Source of the DNA: CAYMEV01 sp964431655 [NCBI: uncultured bacterium]
GTDB taxonomy: Bacteria > CAYMEV01
Reading direction: 5' to 3'
Assembly (NCBI GenBank): GCA_964431655.1
Contig: CAYSKJ010000057.1
Coordinates: 1 to 17,453 of the forward strand
DNA length: 17,453 bases
The position numbers and the translations under genes were made by a program. Below are positions 1-7,684 of the stretch, one piece after another (positions within the stretch are counted from its first letter, which is position 1; each line of letters opens with the position of its first letter). A model generated the notes under the pieces. The model was not told the origin of the DNA. It searched no databases and saw only the letters and a program-made list of their open reading frames with translations.

Positions 1-1
1 C

Positions 2-325
2 TCGGGAATTATCAGGTCCTATATTGACCTGTTTCTGTCCTATGAGGAATTTCCGCTGAAGAAGGCCCTTTCCCGTGAAGAGGTGTCCATACAGGAGATG
101 CGTCATAAGATGCTGTCTTTTATCAGCAGGATTAAAAGCCTCCAGCTAAAGAAAGACCTGTTTCCCGCCTTATGTGCAGAAGGAAAGAGGGAGGACCTGG
201 TTCTTGCCTTCTTTACCATGCTCAGCCTGGAAAGAGACAGCCTCATACACTGCTGTCAGGAAAAAAATTTTGATGATATTTATATAGAGAAAAGGGGTTA
301 TGGAAAACAGAGAAACAAGAAATAA
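2..325 (+). CDS. scpA: Segregation and condensation protein A, C-terminal part (partial at window edge)
   Basis: The reading frame is open from base 2 of the window to a stop at 323-325, so this is the 3' end of a longer gene. The visible 107 residues have the pattern of the ScpA C-terminal winged helix (EEVSIQEMRHKML near the start, DLVLAFFTMLSLERDSLI further on, ending in a short charged tail). ScpA is the kleisin subunit that bridges the SMC ATPase heads and binds ScpB in the bacterial condensin complex. The identification rests as much on the gene that follows, since scpB overlaps its end by 26 bases, as on this fragment. An apparent internal GTG start at 83 is not a real start because the family continues upstream of it. 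Confidence 0.85.
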   Translation, partial: SGIIRSYIDLFLSYEEFPLKKALSREEVSIQEMRHKMLSFISRIKSLQLKKDLFPALCAEGKREDLVLAFFTMLSLERDSLIHCCQEKNFDDIYIEKRGYGKQRNKK

Positions 326-842
326 GGTATTTTTAAGCCTTCTTTTTACGGGGGAACCGCTCAAAATGAATATTCTTTCCCGCATTGCACCGAAAAAGGA
401 GATAGAAATGATTCTGGATGAAATAAGCGGCCTGTTTGGCAGGGAAGGCCTGCCCCTGAGAATTGTCCAATTCGGAGACGGTTACAGGATAGGGACAGAA
501 CCCGGATCGGATGATTTCCTTAAGGATTTTTTCAGGAAGGAAAAGAGAGTAAGGCTATCCAGGGCCGGTCTGGAAGTACTTACCATCATAGCCTATAAAC
601 AGCCCATAACCATACCGGAAATAAACCAGATAAGGGCTATTAATTCCGAAGGGCCCATAAAAACCCTCCTTGAAAAGAATATGATAGAAATATCAGGACG
701 GAAAGACAGCCTGGGAAGGCCGCTTTTATTCTGCACCGGCCCAATGTTCCTGGAAGCTTTCGGCCTTAAAAGCCTTGAGGACCTTCCCAAACCTGTAGAG
801 ATCAATATGCTAAAGCAGGGGCTGGACAATGAGGATTACTAG
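300..842 (+). CDS. scpB: Segregation and condensation protein B
   Basis: A 180-residue protein, about the usual length for ScpB. It has two winged-helix modules: the first begins near residue 5 with FLSLLFTGEPLKMNILSRI and contains GYRIGTEPG, the second begins near residue 85 with LSRAGLEVLTIIAYKQPIT, the best-conserved ScpB stretch, followed by INQIRAINSEGPIKTLLEKN and GRPLLFCTG. ScpB dimerises and binds the ScpA linker in the SMC-ScpAB condensin that compacts and separates chromosomes. The start ATG at 300 is preceded by an AAAAGGGG ribosome binding site and lies inside the end of scpA, so the two are translationally coupled; the next gene starts within its last 14 bases. The assignment is firm. 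Confidence 0.95.
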   Translation: MENRETRNKVFLSLLFTGEPLKMNILSRIAPKKEIEMILDEISGLFGREGLPLRIVQFGDGYRIGTEPGSDDFLKDFFRKEKRVRLSRAGLEVLTIIAYKQPITIPEINQIRAINSEGPIKTLLEKNMIEISGRKDSLGRPLLFCTGPMFLEAFGLKSLEDLPKPVEINMLKQGLDNEDY

Positions 843-1545
843 GTTTTTAAGCCTGTGCGGGGCGGCCTCCCGGCGCAAGGCAAAGGATATAATCGAATCC
901 GGAAGAGTAAGGGTCGATGGCAAAATTGTTTTTGACCTCAATCTTCAGATTAACCCTTCCAGGGATAAGGTCTCTCTGGATAATGAGCCCCTGAGTATTA
1001 AAAAAACGCGCTATATTGTCCTGAACAAGCCGACGGGGTATCTTTGCTCCCACAAGGATGAATATGAGCGCAAAACCGTATATGACCTGGTAGGCGATAA
1101 AGACCTGTTCATTGCAGGAAGGCTTGATATAAACAGCGAAGGGCTTGTTTTCCTTTCCAATGACGGGGATTTCATAAATTTGCTCTCCCATCCCTCCCAC
1201 AGGATAATCAGGAATTACAGGGTGAAGGTAAGGGGGGTTATTGACCGGAGCTTTCTTTTATCCCTTAAGGGCAGGAACAAAACGGGCGATGATACTTATT
1301 ATGTTGATAGAATTGCCAATATATCCTATACTAAATCAAATACTTGGTTTGATATAAGTTTGCATGAAGGAAAGAAGAGAGAAATCAGGAATCTGGCATT
1401 GTTTCACAATATGCAGCTGGTCAGGCTTATCAGGCTTCAGCTTGGCCCTTTCACCATACACGGGATTAAAAGGGGCAGTTATGTTGAGATTGCCGATGAG
1501 AGGATTGAAGAAATAAAAAGGGAACTTCTATGCAGAAAAGACTGA
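829..1545 (+). CDS. rluB: RsuA/RluB-family 23S rRNA pseudouridine synthase
   Basis: A 238-residue protein. Residues 1 to about 47 form an S4 RNA-binding domain (RFLSLCGAASRRKAKDIIESG, with VRVDGKIV). The catalytic domain follows: VLNKPTGYLCS at 64-74, and the family active site GRLDINSEGL with the nucleophilic aspartate at D100, then KREIRNL near the end. These enzymes isomerise a single uridine in large-subunit (RluB, RluE, RluF) or small-subunit (RsuA) rRNA. RluB, which acts on helix 89 of 23S rRNA, is the usual member found directly after scpA-scpB, and that context is why the symbol is given; sequence alone does not separate the subfamilies. It overlaps scpB by 14 bases and the next gene by 16 bases, so it sits inside one operon. 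Confidence 0.88.
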   Translation: MRITRFLSLCGAASRRKAKDIIESGRVRVDGKIVFDLNLQINPSRDKVSLDNEPLSIKKTRYIVLNKPTGYLCSHKDEYERKTVYDLVGDKDLFIAGRLDINSEGLVFLSNDGDFINLLSHPSHRIIRNYRVKVRGVIDRSFLLSLKGRNKTGDDTYYVDRIANISYTKSNTWFDISLHEGKKREIRNLALFHNMQLVRLIRLQLGPFTIHGIKRGSYVEIADERIEEIKRELLCRKD

Positions 1546-2426
1546 TACTGATCCTTATTCTTTCCGTTTGCTCAATCAGCCTTCTCAGTGCCCAGATTCT
1601 TGACAAAACCGAAACAAAGACAGAAAACGACGCTTATATTACAACCCTTTATCTAAGCGAAGATTTCATGGGCAGGGAGAATGTATTTACCCTTCAGGGT
1701 CTTGATGATCAGATCCAAGCCCGTATAGTCTTTGACTTTACCGGCATAAAAATCCCAAGATCCTATAAATACGATGAATCCTTTGATCTTTTTATAAAAA
1801 GGGTGAGGGTCGGACAGTTCCGTGAAGACGTCATGAGGCTTGTCTTCTATTCATCCCTCGCTGAGGATGAAATCTCCTACAGCATCAAAACCGGGCCTAA
1901 ATCAATAATTGTCGGTATAAGGAAAAATGTGCCAGCCCCTGCGGGAGAAATTGCCGGGGCGCCGGACCCGCCCCTGGAGGAAGCACCTCAAATCCCCATA
2001 GCGGAGGATGAAATTGCCGAAGATGCCGAAGATAATGAAAAGGAAGAGATGCCCCCGGGGAAAATAAGCGCGGTGCCTTCAGCAGAGAGAGCTATTTCCA
2101 GGAAACCGGAACAGGAAGAGATCAAACCGGACGGGCAGAAACCAGCTGATGCAGTTAAGCCGAAATCAGCCAGCATACACAGGTTTTTATTCCCTGTTGC
2201 TGTTATCATACTGCTTTATCAGCTGTTCTCCTATGTGTTTTCCTTCAGGCTGTTCGGCGGTTTCTTTGAGAAACAGAAGCAATACCTGCTGAAGCATTCT
2301 GAAAAGGATTATTTTAAGAAAGCCAGGCTCGAGTATATTATTTTTCTTATAAAATTGGTAATTTTGTGTATCTTATTACTTTACAGCATATTTGTATATG
2401 CTAATTACAATATATTATTTCGCTGA
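1530..2426 (+). CDS. Exported membrane protein with an AMIN-like domain, acidic proline-rich linker and two C-terminal helices
   Basis: 298 residues with an N-terminal signal peptide (hydrophobic 4-20, cleavage plausible at SAQ). Residues about 60-131 have the alternating strand pattern of an AMIN domain: IQARIVFDFTG, then IKRVRVGQF, then VMRLVFYSS, then SIIVGIRKN. AMIN domains bind peptidoglycan or target envelope proteins to the division site. Residues 133-212 are a low-complexity linker rich in Pro, Glu, Asp and Lys. Two hydrophobic helices follow at about 219-238 and 271-290, separated by a basic amphipathic stretch. A periplasmic AMIN-like head tethered to the inner membrane is the simplest model. 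The start codon lies within rluB behind AAAGGGAAC, so it belongs to the scp operon. The AMIN call is by eye and moderate; the protein as a whole is not one I can name. Confidence 0.75.
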   Translation: MQKRLILILILSVCSISLLSAQILDKTETKTENDAYITTLYLSEDFMGRENVFTLQGLDDQIQARIVFDFTGIKIPRSYKYDESFDLFIKRVRVGQFREDVMRLVFYSSLAEDEISYSIKTGPKSIIVGIRKNVPAPAGEIAGAPDPPLEEAPQIPIAEDEIAEDAEDNEKEEMPPGKISAVPSAERAISRKPEQEEIKPDGQKPADAVKPKSASIHRFLFPVAVIILLYQLFSYVFSFRLFGGFFEKQKQYLLKHSEKDYFKKARLEYIIFLIKLVILCILLLYSIFVYANYNILFR

Positions 2427-2472
2427 ATTTTCTTTTTCGATTAAGGTATCTTGTTTGGGCAGATTTTAACTG

Positions 2473-4791
2473 ATGCAGAAATTATTTTTTGAATTTTCTG
2501 ATTATTTGATTGATATTGCCTATATAGGGGATATAGGCATTGATATCAATACCCCCGCTCTGTCCATGAACAGCGGGAGTTTTTCCAAAGAATTCATCAA
2601 GTTTGAACAGACAGGCAAAAGTGCTGATTCCAAGCTCCATATAAAATGCTATTCCAAAGAGATTATCCTTACCGATGAGAAGCTGACCCACTATGGAGAT
2701 GTTCTCTGCCTGTGCAGGAGGGATGCTTATGAAAGAAAAGTCTCTCCTGTAGACACATCAAAGGTATTATTGAAGCTTCTTTCAAAAAGGAAGACCAAGA
2801 CCGGGGATGTAAAGGTAGCCATAGGATCTCTCCACCCCTCCAATGATATATTTGAATTCCTGCACCCCATCAGGAATGTTTTCATACTTTTTATGCCTGT
2901 CAAAAGCTTTTTCAAGGGGGAGAACCCCTTTCCCTTCAATGAAAAGGACCTGAACGAATGGGACCTTCCGGTAAACAGCAGTGAAATTCTAAGGGATGTG
3001 CTTGATAAAAACATAAGCCTTGCCAAATCAACAGTAATAGTCTTTTCCCTTATATGGAAAAGGTCTCTGGAGTTCTATGAGATACTGAAGCAGGTATTTA
3101 TGCAGGAGGCAAAGGTAAAAGGTTCCCAGAAGCTGGAATTCCTTTCAATTCTCTACAGGGAGCACCCGTACCAGAACAAGCTTTTCAGGGTTTTCCTGGA
3201 TTTTTTTGACAGCAATGCAAAGAGCAATGAGGATTTTACCCTTGCTGACCAGCTTTTCAATGCCTCCCAGCTCAAGGACCTTGAGGGAATAGACCCGGAT
3301 ACAAACCGAAGCAACTTTGAAAACCTTGTTATAAGCCTGAGGCAGAAGTACGGGGAGACAGACATACCCTTTGCTCTGGAATCCATACTAATCGAGCTTT
3401 TTTCAGGGATATGGAAGATATATAATGAGGGATATGAGAAGCTGGTATCAAAGAAGTTCCATGAGCTGTATGCAGGTGATATGGAGTTTGATAAGTTCTT
3501 CCGCTATATCCTGAAAATCCTAATTGAGATGAGGATAGACTTTGGATATAAAGGCTTCTTCTATATGCTGAAACTCATAGTAAAATCCATGGAGGAAAGG
3601 CAGGACTTCTGGAAAAACAGCGGAAGGCTTAATATACTTGGCGATCTGGTAAATCTCATTGATGACTATTTTTATACAAATACCATATTCCATGAAATAA
3701 ATAAGGGTACTTTGAGCCTGCAGGTGAATTACCTTGAAATGATAAAGAGGTTTATAGGCCAGGTGCAGAGGCTGGGCTTTTATGATTTTGACAGGTTTTT
3801 ATTTTCAAAGAGCCTTGAGATTGCCGGCCTTAATGTGGATGATGCTGAAAAACGTCATAACAATCTCTTAAAGTTTACAAACAGGAATGAGGTAGCCTTT
3901 TTCATCAACCGTTATAATATTATCAGGGAAGACCTTGTATCTGCCCAGTCCCGCATCATGAACCATGTGAACTTTTTAAAAAGGTACCAGGCAGAAGTAA
4001 GCCTGGAGACGCTGTTTACTGACCTCCTGAAGGTTTCAAAAGTAGCAATAATATCGGATATTCACGCTAACCTGGAGGCATTCCAGAGCGTCCTGCAGGA
4101 CATGGATGACCAGGATGTGGATTTTGTTTTCTGCCTGGGGGATATAGTAGGCTATGGCCCAAATCCAAAGGAGGTTCTGGAGCTTTCAAGGATATTTGAC
4201 TTTATCCTCATGGGCAACCACGAGAATGCTATTTTCAACGGCGACAAGGGCTTCAACAGTTATGCCAAGGAGGCTATCGACTGGACCAAGAACAATATGG
4301 GATCAACGGATATATCAACAGTGGCGCGTTTTTTAAGGGGCGTGGCCTTCGGCGACTATCTTTTCATCCATGCCTCCCCCAAATACCCCTATTTTGAGTA
4401 TATCAACAATACAAAATCCGCCCAGGATAACTTCATGTCAGAAAGGTTCAGGGGCAGGAAATACTGCTTTTACGGACATACCCACCTTACAGGGATATAT
4501 TATTCTACCGCGGCGGAACAGGAGGTGCACTTTGAGCCCCTTCCCGAATCGGACCACCACAGGAAGCGGGATGAATTCAGTTTCGACCTGAATGATTATG
4601 GCAGGGCTCTAATCAATATCGGCTCGGTAGGTCAGCCCAGAGACAAGGATCCCAGGGCATGCTATGTAATACTGGAAAACAATTCCATCCGGTTTATCCG
4701 GTTAAAATACGACATTAACAGCGTTATTAAGAAAATAAGGGATAAACAGCTCCCCAGAATACTGGCCGACAGACTTAAGATAGGAAGGTAG
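2473..4791 (+). CDS. Large two-part protein: unknown helical N-terminal region fused to a calcineurin-like metallophosphoesterase
   Basis: 772 residues. The last third is a clear metallophosphoesterase of the YfcE/MJ0936-like type: first metal motif SDIHAN with D529 and H531, GD with D557 in LGDIVGYGPNP, GNHE at 581-584, a further histidine H633 in FIHASP, and GHTH at 668-671. All expected metal ligands are present, so it should be an active two-metal phosphoesterase, substrate unknown. Residues 1 to about 515 match nothing I recognise; they begin with a beta-rich stretch and then become strongly helical with many Phe, Leu, Lys and Glu. There is no signal peptide, so it should be cytoplasmic. 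It starts 46 bases after the AMIN-like gene without a good ribosome binding site, and ends 2 bases before the peptidase gene, whose ribosome binding site lies within its final codons. Confidence 0.85.
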   Translation: MQKLFFEFSDYLIDIAYIGDIGIDINTPALSMNSGSFSKEFIKFEQTGKSADSKLHIKCYSKEIILTDEKLTHYGDVLCLCRRDAYERKVSPVDTSKVLLKLLSKRKTKTGDVKVAIGSLHPSNDIFEFLHPIRNVFILFMPVKSFFKGENPFPFNEKDLNEWDLPVNSSEILRDVLDKNISLAKSTVIVFSLIWKRSLEFYEILKQVFMQEAKVKGSQKLEFLSILYREHPYQNKLFRVFLDFFDSNAKSNEDFTLADQLFNASQLKDLEGIDPDTNRSNFENLVISLRQKYGETDIPFALESILIELFSGIWKIYNEGYEKLVSKKFHELYAGDMEFDKFFRYILKILIEMRIDFGYKGFFYMLKLIVKSMEERQDFWKNSGRLNILGDLVNLIDDYFYTNTIFHEINKGTLSLQVNYLEMIKRFIGQVQRLGFYDFDRFLFSKSLEIAGLNVDDAEKRHNNLLKFTNRNEVAFFINRYNIIREDLVSAQSRIMNHVNFLKRYQAEVSLETLFTDLLKVSKVAIISDIHANLEAFQSVLQDMDDQDVDFVFCLGDIVGYGPNPKEVLELSRIFDFILMGNHENAIFNGDKGFNSYAKEAIDWTKNNMGSTDISTVARFLRGVAFGDYLFIHASPKYPYFEYINNTKSAQDNFMSERFRGRKYCFYGHTHLTGIYYSTAAEQEVHFEPLPESDHHRKRDEFSFDLNDYGRALINIGSVGQPRDKDPRACYVILENNSIRFIRLKYDINSVIKKIRDKQLPRILADRLKIGR

Positions 4792-4793
4792 CA

Positions 4794-5426
4794 ATGACCG
4801 GCGATCCCATAGTCCTTGTATTTACCATAATAATTTTGATATACTCCATCATATTCCATGAGATAAGCCACGGGTATGCAGCCTACCTATGCGGAGACAC
4901 CACGGCAAAAGACCGGGGAAGGCTTTCTCTGAACCCGATACCCCATATTGACCCGGTCGGGAGCATCATGGTTCCCCTGGTGCTTATTGTGCTGAATGCA
5001 GGCTTCCTTTTCGGATGGGCAAAGCCTGTGCCTGTAAATCCCTTTTATTTCAGGAACCGCCGAAGGGATGAGATAATAGTCTCCCTGGCAGGACCCATGG
5101 CCAATTTTGCCCTTATTGCCGTACTGCTCGTGACTGCCCGCATCCTTTATGTCTTTTTTCCCGATTCAACAAGGCTTATGCAGATTTTCTTCTCCGGAAT
5201 GATCCTTAATTTCGTACTTGGCATATTCAACCTGATACCCATACCCCCCCTGGACGGAAGCCATGTGGTGCGCAACCTTTTCATGGGGTCAGTGGAGGAA
5301 TTCTACCGGAAAATAGAGCCCTTCGGCTTTCTCATACTCATGGGAGTGATCTACTTCGGAGTTGCAGGCTCGGTAATAATGTTTCTTCTCCGGTATTTCT
5401 ACAGATTTTTAATGCTGTTTTTCTAG
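4794..5426 (+). CDS. Site-2 protease family (M50) integral membrane zinc metalloprotease
   Basis: 210 residues, almost wholly hydrophobic. The zinc motif HEISH (H22, E23, H26) lies in the first membrane helix, and the third ligand D154 is in the IPPLDGSH motif near the C-terminal half, the standard M50 arrangement. GRLSLNPIPHIDPVGSI and SLAGPMANF are also typical of the compact M50 group with no PDZ or CBS domain. These proteins cut substrates within the membrane and usually act in regulated proteolysis; the target is unknown. The length is normal for the short form. A good ribosome binding site (AGGAAGG) lies in the end of the preceding phosphoesterase gene. The stop codon overlaps that of the convergent gene that follows. 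Confidence 0.9.
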   Translation: MTGDPIVLVFTIIILIYSIIFHEISHGYAAYLCGDTTAKDRGRLSLNPIPHIDPVGSIMVPLVLIVLNAGFLFGWAKPVPVNPFYFRNRRRDEIIVSLAGPMANFALIAVLLVTARILYVFFPDSTRLMQIFFSGMILNFVLGIFNLIPIPPLDGSHVVRNLFMGSVEEFYRKIEPFGFLILMGVIYFGVAGSVIMFLLRYFYRFLMLFF

Positions 5427-6478
5427 CCTTTTTCATTCAGGCCGGCTTTCCCATCCCTTTTTGCCAGGGAAATTATGTAGAGGAGAACCAGGATTCCTGA
5501 GGAGTACTCTATCAGCTGGGTAATGGAATGAAGCATTATGCCCGCTCCCCTGGCAATCTCAAAATCCAGGATTTTTAAGAATTCAAAGGTCTTTGCCCAT
5601 ACAAAGTGCCAGGTTCCAATACCGGCTATACCCTTGATGGGAAGAAATTCACTCATCTCTGTCATGGCAGTGCCCAGGAAACTGGAAAATAAGCTCAGGT
5701 TGGGGAAATTTTCCAGACCGTAGGGAAATACGATTGCCAGAAGGAGCATGTAAAGCCCTATATATTTGAATATACGCAGAAATACAGATAATACAAATAT
5801 CAGATAATAGGTCTTATCCTTCTTTGCCCTTATGATATCCTCAAATATCCTGTCAAGAAAGTCCAGAATTATCTGCATTATTTTGTAGGACCTAAGCTTG
5901 AGCAGGCCTGAGAGATAGTCAATGACCATTTTGCCAAGGGTAATGAGCCTGTCCATAAGGATTATGGATGTGATAAAAGCAATATTTATAAATATAAGGA
6001 TAATAATATATATGTTATAGTCAATATCTATGACACTGCTCCCCACATGGTAGAGCATGTAGATTACAGCCATAAGAAGCAGGGGGAACATGGCGGCGAT
6101 ATCAAAAAAGATGGAAAGGCCCAGTGAAACAGTTCCAATATCATAGTCAATATTGTATTTCTTCTTAAGTATCAGTATATAGGAGATGGATCCCAGCCTG
6201 GCAGGAAGCAGGTCAACGAACATGTTTCTCACTATGGTGGTCAGTAGCACCGGCATAAAGGATATGTTCTGCATTCCTACAAGTATCCAGTACCTGTAGG
6301 TCCTGATAAAAAGGGTGCATATATACACAGCAATGAATCCGGCCAGGTAATATTTGTTTATATTCAGCATCTTTTCAAAAAGTCCTCTGAAGTCAAAATC
6401 CCTGTAGAGGTAATACATCAGGGCAATAGAAAGGAAGGCTGAAATAACCAGGGTTATGTGTCTTTTTTTAATTCTCAT
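5423..6478 (-). CDS. Lysylphosphatidylglycerol synthase transmembrane-family (UPF0104/AglD-like) membrane protein
   Basis: 351 residues with about eight membrane helices (near 7-24, 43-60, 75-90, 118-143, 155-175, 224-250, 262-276 and 318-337). Two family landmarks are visible: LLPARLGSISY at 90-100 after a basic patch (RTYRYW), and EFLPIKGIAGIGTWH near 277-291. Members lacking the cytoplasmic aminoacyl-transferase domain, like this one, are often linked to lipid or polyisoprenoid-glycan flipping, but the substrate cannot be told from sequence. It is downstream of the SGNH hydrolase and overlaps its end by 11 bases, so both come from one transcript; AAGGAG lies 13 bases before its ATG. Pairing with a hydrolase suggests a role in envelope lipid or glycan modification, which is an inference. 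Confidence 0.85.
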   Translation of the reverse strand: MRIKKRHITLVISAFLSIALMYYLYRDFDFRGLFEKMLNINKYYLAGFIAVYICTLFIRTYRYWILVGMQNISFMPVLLTTIVRNMFVDLLPARLGSISYILILKKKYNIDYDIGTVSLGLSIFFDIAAMFPLLLMAVIYMLYHVGSSVIDIDYNIYIIILIFINIAFITSIILMDRLITLGKMVIDYLSGLLKLRSYKIMQIILDFLDRIFEDIIRAKKDKTYYLIFVLSVFLRIFKYIGLYMLLLAIVFPYGLENFPNLSLFSSFLGTAMTEMSEFLPIKGIAGIGTWHFVWAKTFEFLKILDFEIARGAGIMLHSITQLIEYSSGILVLLYIISLAKRDGKAGLNEKG

Positions 6479-7058
6479 GCCAGCTTGGTTCTCCTTTAAT
6501 CTCTTTTCTTAAAACCATGTACCAGTTTTCTGCCATTTTTTCATAGCCCCTGATACCCGGGTGAACCCTGTCCAGAAAAACCTGCCCCGACATGCCTTTA
6601 TAATTGTCAGCCAGGGGAAAACCGTATTTTTCTGCAAGCATTTTTATAACAGGGTTTATGCAGGAGCCTATCCTTTTTATGGAATGCATGGTGTACTGCG
6701 GAAAGACCCTCCCTGTCACCGGGGGGATAAGGGAAATTATTATTCTGAAATCCCTGGCTTTGAGCAGATTTATTATTGTCTCCATATTTCTCCTGTAATT
6801 TCTGCAGAGTCTATACTTAAAACCGATCCGGATATCATTTGTTCCCAGCATTAACAGAGAAATCCTGTTTTTATGGTCCAGCCATGCATCTACTGCTTTC
6901 TTGAGGAATCTCAGATAAAGGGATGTATTATATCCGGGTATGCCCATATTGTAGATTCTTGAGGGGATATTGTCCCTGTCAAGCATGCCCTTGAGGAAAT
7001 AGGGATAATAACCTGATGTGAGAGAATCACCCAGGCAGTATATATTCAACGGTTCCAT
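6468..7058 (-). CDS. SGNH/GDSL-family hydrolase
   Basis: 196 residues, typical of a single-domain SGNH hydrolase. All four blocks are present: GDSLTSG with nucleophile S12, NMGIPGYN with the oxyanion glycine G39, GTND with N74, and DRVHP with D163 and H166 completing the triad. The family hydrolyses esters (lipases, acyl-thioesterases, glycan O-acetylesterases). There is no signal peptide in the predicted form, so a cytoplasmic location is expected unless the start is wrong; no start further upstream fits because the promoter lies there. It is the first gene of a two-gene minus-strand unit with the membrane protein that follows. No ribosome binding site precedes its ATG, and an extended -10 box ends 8 bases before it. 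Confidence 0.9.
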   Translation of the reverse strand: MEPLNIYCLGDSLTSGYYPYFLKGMLDRDNIPSRIYNMGIPGYNTSLYLRFLKKAVDAWLDHKNRISLLMLGTNDIRIGFKYRLCRNYRRNMETIINLLKARDFRIIISLIPPVTGRVFPQYTMHSIKRIGSCINPVIKMLAEKYGFPLADNYKGMSGQVFLDRVHPGIRGYEKMAENWYMVLRKEIKGEPSWHEN

Positions 7059-7066
7059 AATAAGTA

Positions 7067-7075
7067 ATTATACCA
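7067..7075 (-). promoter_or_regulatory. Extended -10 promoter for the SGNH hydrolase, predicting a leaderless mRNA
   Basis: On the minus strand the sequence reads TGGTATAAT, a perfect TATAAT preceded by the TGn extension, then 8 bases, then the ATG of the hydrolase. No convincing -35 box lies 16-18 bases upstream, which is acceptable for an extended -10 promoter. Transcription starting 7 bases after the box would leave one or two bases of leader. Confidence 0.45.
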
Positions 7076-7101
7076 TTAAATTAAAAGAATAAAGTTTTTT
7101 A

Positions 7102-7130
7102 TTGATAAACTGCCAGGTTTGAGTTTTAAT
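7102..7130 (+). promoter_or_regulatory. Candidate sigma70 promoter for the epimerase and beta-barrel genes
   Basis: TTGATA (7102-7107), a 17-base spacer, and TTTAAT (7125-7130) match the sigma70 consensus at 5 of 6 positions each. Transcription would start near 7137, leaving a leader of about 26 bases that contains the ribosome binding site AGGGGAG before the ATG at 7163. Confidence 0.5.
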
Positions 7131-7162
7131 CACATTGAATAAATTAGAAGGGGAGAAGCTTA

Positions 7163-7684
7163 ATGGACCTGAAACCTGGAGCTGTCAGAGAGCATTATAA
7201 TGTAATATCCAACAAATCAGGGGGAAAGATAGACGGGGTTTTCATAAAAGAGCTAGATATTTACCCGGATGACCGGGGATTCTTTGCAGAGATTTTCAGG
7301 ACATCGGATCCGGTGGCTGAAGGCTTCGAGGTGCTTCAGTCCTCCGTAACCATGACCAGGCAGGGCGTTATAAAGGCATTCCACTACCACAGGCACCAGA
7401 CCGATATCTTTCTTCCCATAAGGGGAACTGCCAAGATAACCCTGGTGGACATAAGGAAGGAATCCCCCACATACCTTACAGCAAACAGCATAGTTGCAGG
7501 GGAGTACTACCTTAAGGCTGTAAAAATACCGAAGGGAGTGATGCACGGCTATGAGGTCCTTCCCGACGGGAATATGACCATGGTCTACTTTACCGACAGG
7601 CATTATAACCCTGAAGATGAGTTCAGGGTCCGGTTTGATTCCGATGAAATTAAATTCAAATGGTGGGGCATAGAGAACAAATGA
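7163..7684 (+). CDS. dTDP-4-dehydrorhamnose 3,5-epimerase (RmlC) family cupin protein
   Basis: 173 residues, the length of RmlC. Family landmarks: DDRGFFAEIFR at 36-46, QSSVTMTRQGVIKAFHYH with the expected catalytic histidine H74, a cupin core ending IPKGVMHGY, and the C-terminal signature FTDRHYNPEDEFRVRF with the expected tyrosine Y148, followed by IKFKWWGI. RmlC converts dTDP-4-keto-6-deoxyglucose to the L-rhamnose precursor. The usual partners rmlA, rmlB and rmlD are not nearby, and the residues around H74 differ from the common LHYQ form, so it may epimerise a different NDP-sugar or belong to a sugar-isomerase branch of the family. A clear AGGGGAG ribosome binding site supports the start. 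Its stop overlaps the next gene's ATG. Confidence 0.85.
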   Translation: MDLKPGAVREHYNVISNKSGGKIDGVFIKELDIYPDDRGFFAEIFRTSDPVAEGFEVLQSSVTMTRQGVIKAFHYHRHQTDIFLPIRGTAKITLVDIRKESPTYLTANSIVAGEYYLKAVKIPKGVMHGYEVLPDGNMTMVYFTDRHYNPEDEFRVRFDSDEIKFKWWGIENK

